NCBI GenBank assembly: GCA_963797265.1
Contig: CAWCOY010000005.1
Coordinates: 192,007 to 256,006, forward strand
Direction: 5' to 3'
DNA length: 64,000 bases
Origin: DASUPK01 sp963797265
Lineage (GTDB): Bacteria > Actinomycetota > Thermoleophilia > Solirubrobacterales > 70-9
A program made the translations under genes and the position numbers. Positions 59,703 to 64,000 of this stretch are shown one piece after another (the first letter of the stretch is position 1; each line of letters starts with the position of its first letter). The notes beneath the pieces were generated by a model that was not told the origin of the DNA, made no database searches, and worked only from the letters and a program-made list of their open reading frames with translations.

Positions 59703-60906
59703 GTGAGGTTTTACTTCCCCGACAGCCAAGACCAGGTCGATCCAAGTTTCGATTTCGTCAGCGAGGAGCGCCTGCCCCTTCGAGTTCGACAGCGCGATGA
59801 CCGATACGCCCACGAGTGCTTCAGCCCACCGCCATACCAGGGCCTGCTTGTCTCAAAGGCAATGATTGATCGCTATGGCGGCGCGGGCCGCTATAGCGCA
59901 CAGCAGCGGCAGCGTTTCTATCGCGTTGGAGTGCGGGAGTTCTTTCGACTCGACGCCGTCAAAGGACCGCGGATTGAAACCCTCGGCGATTGCGGCGCAT
60001 TCAGCTACCTCGAACGAACCGGCACCGCCGTACTCAACCGACGCGGTAATTGACTTCTATGAGCAGACCGGGTTCGATGCGGGGGTCTCGGTCGACCATG
60101 TGATCCCGATCTTCGATCAGACCGGGGAGTGCGAGGACGACGGATCGCCGTGGAAGGCGCGGTACGAGCTGACGCTTGAGTTGGCTGAGGAGTTCCTCGA
60201 TCGCCATCGCGCGCGCGGTTGCAGCTTCGAGCCAGTTGGGGTCGCCCAGGGCTGGGATCCGAAAAGCTATGCCTCGGCAGTAACGCAGCTTCAGAAGCTT
60301 GGCTACCAGCGGATCGCGCTCGGAGGCCTGGTCCCATTGAAGACCCCGGAGATCCTGGCGGTCCTAGAGGCAGTGGCCCGGGTGAAAAAGCGGCGGACCG
60401 AGCTGCATCTCTTTGGCATCAGCCGTTGCGAGAACGTTCCGCAGTTCCAACTCTTCGGTGTGACGAGTTTCGACAGCACATCGCCTTTTAGACAGGCGTT
60501 CAAGGATGAAACTGACAACTACTACGTCCTCAATGGTGCTTTCACGGCGATTCGCGTTCCGCAGGTTGAAGGCAACGCGAAGCTCGCGGCACGGATTCGT
60601 TCTGGCGAGATCAAACAGGACTTGGCGCGCCGCCTAGAGCAGGAGGCGCTTGCGGCCCTGCGACAGTTCGACGATTCGCGCCTCGGGGTCGCGGAGGTCG
60701 TTTCGAAGCTCAAGGCCTATCAGGAGCTCCACGATACCTCCAAGGATCGCAGTGAGCAGTACGCCGAGACTCTCGCTGCGGCCCCTTGGCGAAAGTGCAA
60801 ATGCGAGGTCTGCAAGCGGGTGGGGATTGAGGTTGTGCTCTTCCGCGGTACCGAGCGGAACAAGCGCCGTGGTTTCCACACATGCATGTCTTTGCAAGAC
60901 GCCTGA
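59703..60906 (+). CDS. dpdA: DpdA, TGT-like 7-deazaguanine DNA transglycosylase (frameshifted)
   Basis: Exchanges guanine in DNA for preQ0. GTG 59703 starts RFYFPDSQDQVDPSFDFVSE, RVRQRDDRYAHECF, PYQGLLVSKAMIDRYGG, FRLDAVKGPRIETLGDCGAF. Near 60025 the frame changes to PPYSTDAVIDFYEQTGFDAG, VSVDHVIPIFDQTGE (Asp of the TGT active site) and LGGLVPLKTPEIL. The C-terminus has the zinc motif CKCEVC ... GFHTC (CxCxxC...H). About 400 residues, as expected. This is the signature enzyme of the Dpd system. Confidence 0.9.
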
Positions 60907-60957
60907 AGCGGGCCCTTAAGAGGTCCGATGTGCCACTGCTCGCGGCGGCGTGACCAG

Positions 60958-62084
60958 ATGAAGAAGAGGGAGATCAGGGTTCCTGCGCTCGCCGTTCGTC
61001 AAGGCAAGAGGCTGATCTACAGCTTCGCTGTAGACGGAAAGACGCTGCCCCACTTCACGACGGTTTCGCGGGTCCACCGAGACGATGATCAGCAGTTGGG
61101 GGGATACCAGCGTCCCGAGGCGCTAGCCCACACTGCGACGATCAAGAGGTACCTGGAGGCTCGGATGCTGTTACCTAATGCCTTGGTTGTTGCCTTTGAT
61201 GACCGCGTGAAGTTCGAGGCCGATTCAAAGCCCAAGAGGAGGGGGGAGACGGCTTTTGGCGAGATTGTCATCCCGGTCGAGGAAGGTCTTGCGGATGAAG
61301 ACAAGCCCGGCTGGATCGTTGATGGTCAGCAGCGCTCGGCAGCAATCCGAGAGGCGCGCATCAAGGGCTTTCCCGTTTTCGTTACTGCGTTTATCGCCGA
61401 CTAGCGTGGCTCGGCGGCGCTCCCAGTTCATCCTGGTTAACTGGACCAAGCCATTGCCGAAGGGCCTAATCCACCAGCTACTTCCACCCACCCCAGAAGG
61501 CCATCTGCCGGTCGGTGTTGCGTCGCCGATATCCCGCTCTCCTGCTGGAGCGGCTCAACTTCGATCAGGACTCACCGCTATTTAGTCGAATCAGGACGCC
61601 GACCACGGTCGGCGTCACGATTAAAGACAACTCCATACTGAAGATGCTGAGTGCGACATTGAGGATGGCGCGCTCTACGACCACTTTGATTCCGAGACCG
61701 GCACCGGAGATAGGAGGCGATGCTCCGTTTACTCAAGAACTATCGGACGCGGTCGCCGAATGCTTTCCCGACGCCTGGACGAATCGCCGCGACGTTCCCG
61801 GCTCGACGGGGTGGGCCTCGTCAGCCTGGGTTGCCTGATGGACGAGATCACCTATGTGCTGGGTGCCGATCAAATTCCGACAAGCGCTGAGTTTGCGAGG
61901 GAACTCGGGTTGATCGCCGCGAGATGCCGGTGGACAAGGAACAACTGGGCATTCAGTTCAACGCGGGAGATGCCCTTGGAAACGAACTGCAGAAGACTCC
62001 CCTGAACACATCGTCCGGTTGAGTGACCATCTAATGAGCTTGTATCGGCGGGCGCGCTACTCCTACCGGCAGAAGGCGGCGTAG
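60958..62084 (+). CDS. dpdB: DpdB-like DGQHR-domain protein (several frameshifts)
   Basis: ATG 60958. EIRVPALAVRQGKRLIYSF, GYQRPEALAHTATIKRYLEA, then PGWIVDGQQRSAAIREARIK (DGQQR, a DGQHR motif as in DndB). Other frames continue RRRSQFILVNWTKPLPKGLI, LLERLNFDQDSPL ... VTIKDNSILKML, SRLDGVGLVSLGCLMDEITY and finally HIVRLSDHLMSLYRRARYSY to TAG 62082-62084. At least four indels. The protein is an ATPase/DNA-binding partner of DpdA in known systems; the assignment rests on domain and position. Confidence 0.75.
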
Positions 62085-62093
62085 TAGCCGGCT

Positions 62094-62248
62094 GTGACGA
62101 GGGCTCAGACCGAGAAGGCACTTCGCGGACTTCGTCGAGAGGCCGTGGTTGCCCTCGAAGGAACGCGAATCAGGAGCTGGTGGCACTCGAGAGCCTAATT
62201 GAGTTCATCGATCAGTACACCGGGGGAGGAAGGCAAGCCGGCGAGTGA
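62094..62248 (+). CDS. Small hypothetical protein of the island (frameshifted)
   Basis: GTG 62094 starts TRAQTEKALRGLRREAVVAL; after an indel near 62165 another frame gives NQELVALESLIEFIDQYTGG to TGA 62246-62248. About 50 residues, helical. The GTGA at 62245 couples it to the next HTH gene. No family recognised; coding status is moderate. Confidence 0.4.
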
Positions 62249-62449
62249 AACGCGGCCAACCCATGTGGATGGATGCGGGAAAGCCTGACGGAGTTCATCT
62301 CTGAGCGTCCCGGCATTCGGGTGAGCACGCTCGCTCTGGCTGTGGGGACGCCAGTGGGAAGACGTCGATCGTGAGTTGGGGAGCGCCTGGAGCAGGCGGG
62401 ACGCGTGGAATGCCGAGGTCGCCGCTGGTACTTAGTGGATCGCGGCTGA
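62245..62449 (+). CDS. Small winged-helix-like protein of the island (frameshifted)
   Basis: Begins with the overlapping GTG 62245. Pieces in three frames: RESLTEFISERPGIRVSTLA (LAVGT), SGKTSIVS, and ERLEQAGRVECRGRRWYLVD ending at TGA 62447-62449. Read together this is a ~65-residue helix-turn-helix with a basic wing. At least three indels. It may regulate the restriction half of the island. Confidence 0.45.
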
Positions 62450-62613
62450 CTCGATCGCAGAAGTAGCCGCGCTGTTGTTCAACGGCCAGATGGCGAATTC
62501 ACCCACGCTGGCTTGTGCCTGCGATTTGTATTTATAAGAATCGGATCGTCGGAGGGGGGTCATCTCAACCCAAGTCGTGCCAGAGCCGCCTAGATTGCTA
62601 CCGGAGGATCCGC
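62450..62613 (+). other. Non-coding gap between island genes
   Basis: About 160 bases without a convincing frame. It is the most AT-rich piece of the window (TTGTATTTATAAGAATCGG near 62525) and ends with CCGGAGGATCCGC before the next GTG. A promoter for the following genes is plausible, nothing more can be read. Confidence 0.35.
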
Positions 62614-63120
62614 GTGACCTTTGACGCTGCGAAAGTGCAAGAACTAATTGCGACGCACGAGAGCGGAAGTGTCAAATTCAAGGCATCGCTCCAGCGGGAC
62701 CGGGTCGAACGCCGAAAGAACAAGGGTCTACGCCGAGATGTCGCGGAAAGCGGTCGCAGCCTTTCTCAACGCTGAGGGAGGCGTCCTGCTTATCGGCGTC
62801 ACAGTTACGAAGAGCTGGGTTGGGATTGCTGACGACATCAAAACACTTAGGGCAAGGATGAGGACGCTTTCAAGCCAACCCTTCGTCAGTCACTGGCGCA
62901 CTTCCTCGGCCCGGAAGTGACGCCATCGGTCTCGTACCAGCTTCGTCCCTGTCGAGGCAGGAGGGGTGGTCTGCGTACAGTGCTCGCCCCACGATTCGCC
63001 AGTCTTCCTGCGTGAAGGCGATAAAAGCAACTTCTACGTTAGGGATGGAAACCAGTCAGCTCCAATGGATGTACGCGCTGCTGAATTTATACATTCGGAG
63101 GCGCTGGCCACCCAGATTGG
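62614..63120 (+). CDS. AlbA_2/Schlafen-like domain protein (several frameshifts)
   Basis: GTG 62614 with GGAGG eight bases upstream. Frame 1: FDAAKVQELIATHESGSVKF (ESxxxxFK); frame 2: YAEMSRKAVAAFLNAEGGVL, LIGVTVTKSWVGIADDIKTL; frame 3: VCVQCSPHDSPVFLREGDKS, NFYVRDGNQSAPMDVRAA. These are the ordered motifs of the AlbA_2 domain (E..FK, FLN..GG.L.IGV, FYVR.GN). Such domains bind nucleic acid and occur in defence proteins. The C-terminal boundary is uncertain (the third frame is open to 63208). Confidence 0.65.
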
Positions 63121-63121
63121 A

Positions 63122-63751
63122 TGTGCCCCAGACACCGCCCGAGCCCGCTCCCTGATTCTGTCGCGGCGCTTGGCATCGAGGATCTGCGGGCACTTATGGC
63201 CGAAGTAGTACGTGCGGACTCGGAGACTCTTCGGGAGCTTGCAGAGCGCCCGCTGCAGCGGCCTCAAAGGCGGGACACGCCGCGTGGAGCACAATCCCTT
63301 CTCCATCCGGTGTCGCGCTCTCGAAGGTGCGAGTCGATGTTTATCGTGCGAGTCCCTGGATTTCAGAGTTCTCGTCCGGCACAAGTCTCAGTTTCGATCA
63401 GTTCCTGCAGAAGCTCGTCCGCGACCACACCACTGTCCGTACGAAACTCGGCAACCAGAAGAAGACTGGCACGCACGCGCGGTGGATCGCATTGCGGCGA
63501 CGGGACGAGCGAACATCGCGTTTCTGCCGTATCTGCACGTCAAGCTCTACCACGCGGAAACCAACTACGGCAGCTTTGCACTGGTGGGCTCGGCGAACTT
63601 TACGAAGAAATCACTCGTGAATTGGGAGTTGGGTCTTCTGGTGGAGCCGTACGCGGAAGGAAAACGAGTCAATAGGGACCTCAAGAGGGAGGCTGATGAC
63701 ATCTACCGCAACCCCGGTCGGCGGCTCGAGCATCAAGCAAAATTTTCCTAG
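63122..63751 (+). CDS. dpdK: Phospholipase D-like nuclease, DpdK-like (several frameshifts)
   Basis: Likely GTG 63122 (PQTPPEPAP), then DSVAALGIEDLRALMAEVVR, VRVDVYRASPWISEFSSGTS, FDQFLQKLVRDHTTVR and in the last frame LPYLHVKLYHAETNYGSFAL, VGSANFTKKSLVNWELGLLV. HxKLY ... GSANFT is a single PLD HKD-type motif. DpdK of the described Dpd cluster is PLD-like and belongs to its restriction part. The gene ends at TAG 63749-63751. Confidence 0.65.
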
Positions 63752-63766
63752 CGCATCGGAGGTGAC

Positions 63767-64000
63767 ATGAGTAGCCAAAAGCATGCAAACAATGAAGGAG
63801 TGGTTTGGCCTTACTGATGGTCATGAGGACTTCAGCATCGAAACGGATGCCGACGATGCAGCAACGATTTTTCGCGAGGGCAAAGCTTGATAAGGAACTC
63901 CAGAGCATCCTCCGGAAGGCCTTTTGAACCAACTCGCCTCCCGAAGATGGTCTTGTACGGCGATTGGGGAGTCGGGAAGACTCACACGATGCGCCACATG
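63767..64000 (+). CDS. P-loop ATPase of the Dpd island, 5' end only (frameshifted, runs off window)
   Basis: ATG 63767 follows GGAGGTGAC. Pieces in three frames read KEWFGLTDGHEDFSIETDAD, then KLDKELQSILRKAF, then LPKMVLYGDWGVGKTHTMRH with the Walker A GDWGVGKT. The protein continues beyond the window. By position it may be one of the ATPases of the Dpd restriction arm (such as DpdH), but the visible part does not decide this. Confidence 0.55.

Noticed and set aside
63681..63932. Minus-strand 83-residue frame in the last 300 bases
   Set aside because: Overlaps the PLD gene end and the ATPase start, whose motifs are on the plus strand; no recognisable protein.

Overview
The window looks like chromosomal DNA of a very GC-rich actinobacterium. 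A csrA gene, runs of ATGA/GTGA-overlapping genes, a DhnA-type aldolase, GerW- and DUF1918-like proteins and LpqY/SugABC-style transport suggest the deep-branching Thermoleophilia/Solirubrobacterales. That placement is an inference from gene content and codon use; no marker phylogeny was possible.

Layout. 0-7.7 kb: housekeeping genes (VOC protein, mfd, SurA-like foldase, mazG, eno, ftsB-like). 7.8-17 kb: four tandem, overlapping paralogues of a very large polytopic membrane protein resembling GT-C glycosyltransferases. 17-31 kb: small regulators (csrA, HxlR, MarR, an ECF sigma factor fused to an anti-sigma-like tail), FbaB aldolase, nitronate monooxygenase, YbdK ligase, a pseudo-rhomboid, an O-methyltransferase, an R2lox-type oxidase and a DHA2 exporter. 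31.5 kb: tRNA-Leu beside a palindromic repeat pair and a truncated LAGLIDADG-like gene. 32-43 kb: a membrane nucleotide cyclase, a ThDP enzyme, a complete trehalose/maltose-type ABC importer and an alpha/beta-hydrolase-cyclase fusion. 43-53.7 kb: twin zinc-ribbon/HTH genes, DEAD-box helicase, processive GT2 synthase, a chimeric MFS-TypA remnant, a CapA-like protein, a YbaK-like deacylase and typA.

From about 53.7 kb the character changes. A 3' tRNA-Met fragment, an orphan PD-(D/E)XK nuclease, the C-terminal stub of a tyrosine recombinase and an excisionase-like HTH gene mark the edge of a mobile island with visibly lower GC. The island carries queC-queE-queD-folE2 (GTP to preQ0), a DUF6884 gene, a TGT-like dpdA, a DGQHR-domain dpdB, small HTH genes, an AlbA_2/Schlafen-like gene, a PLD-like gene (dpdK-like) and the start of a P-loop ATPase that runs off the end. 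This is a 7-deazaguanine DNA modification (Dpd) system: the que/folE2 genes make the base, DpdA exchanges it into DNA, and the later genes probably form the restriction arm.

Nearly every gene in the island is broken by single-base frameshifts, yet catalytic motifs are conserved in the alternate frames. Frameshift density rises steadily from about 50 kb to 64 kb. This fits declining consensus quality near a contig end at least as well as genuine decay, so the frameshifted genes are annotated as genes with the break noted.
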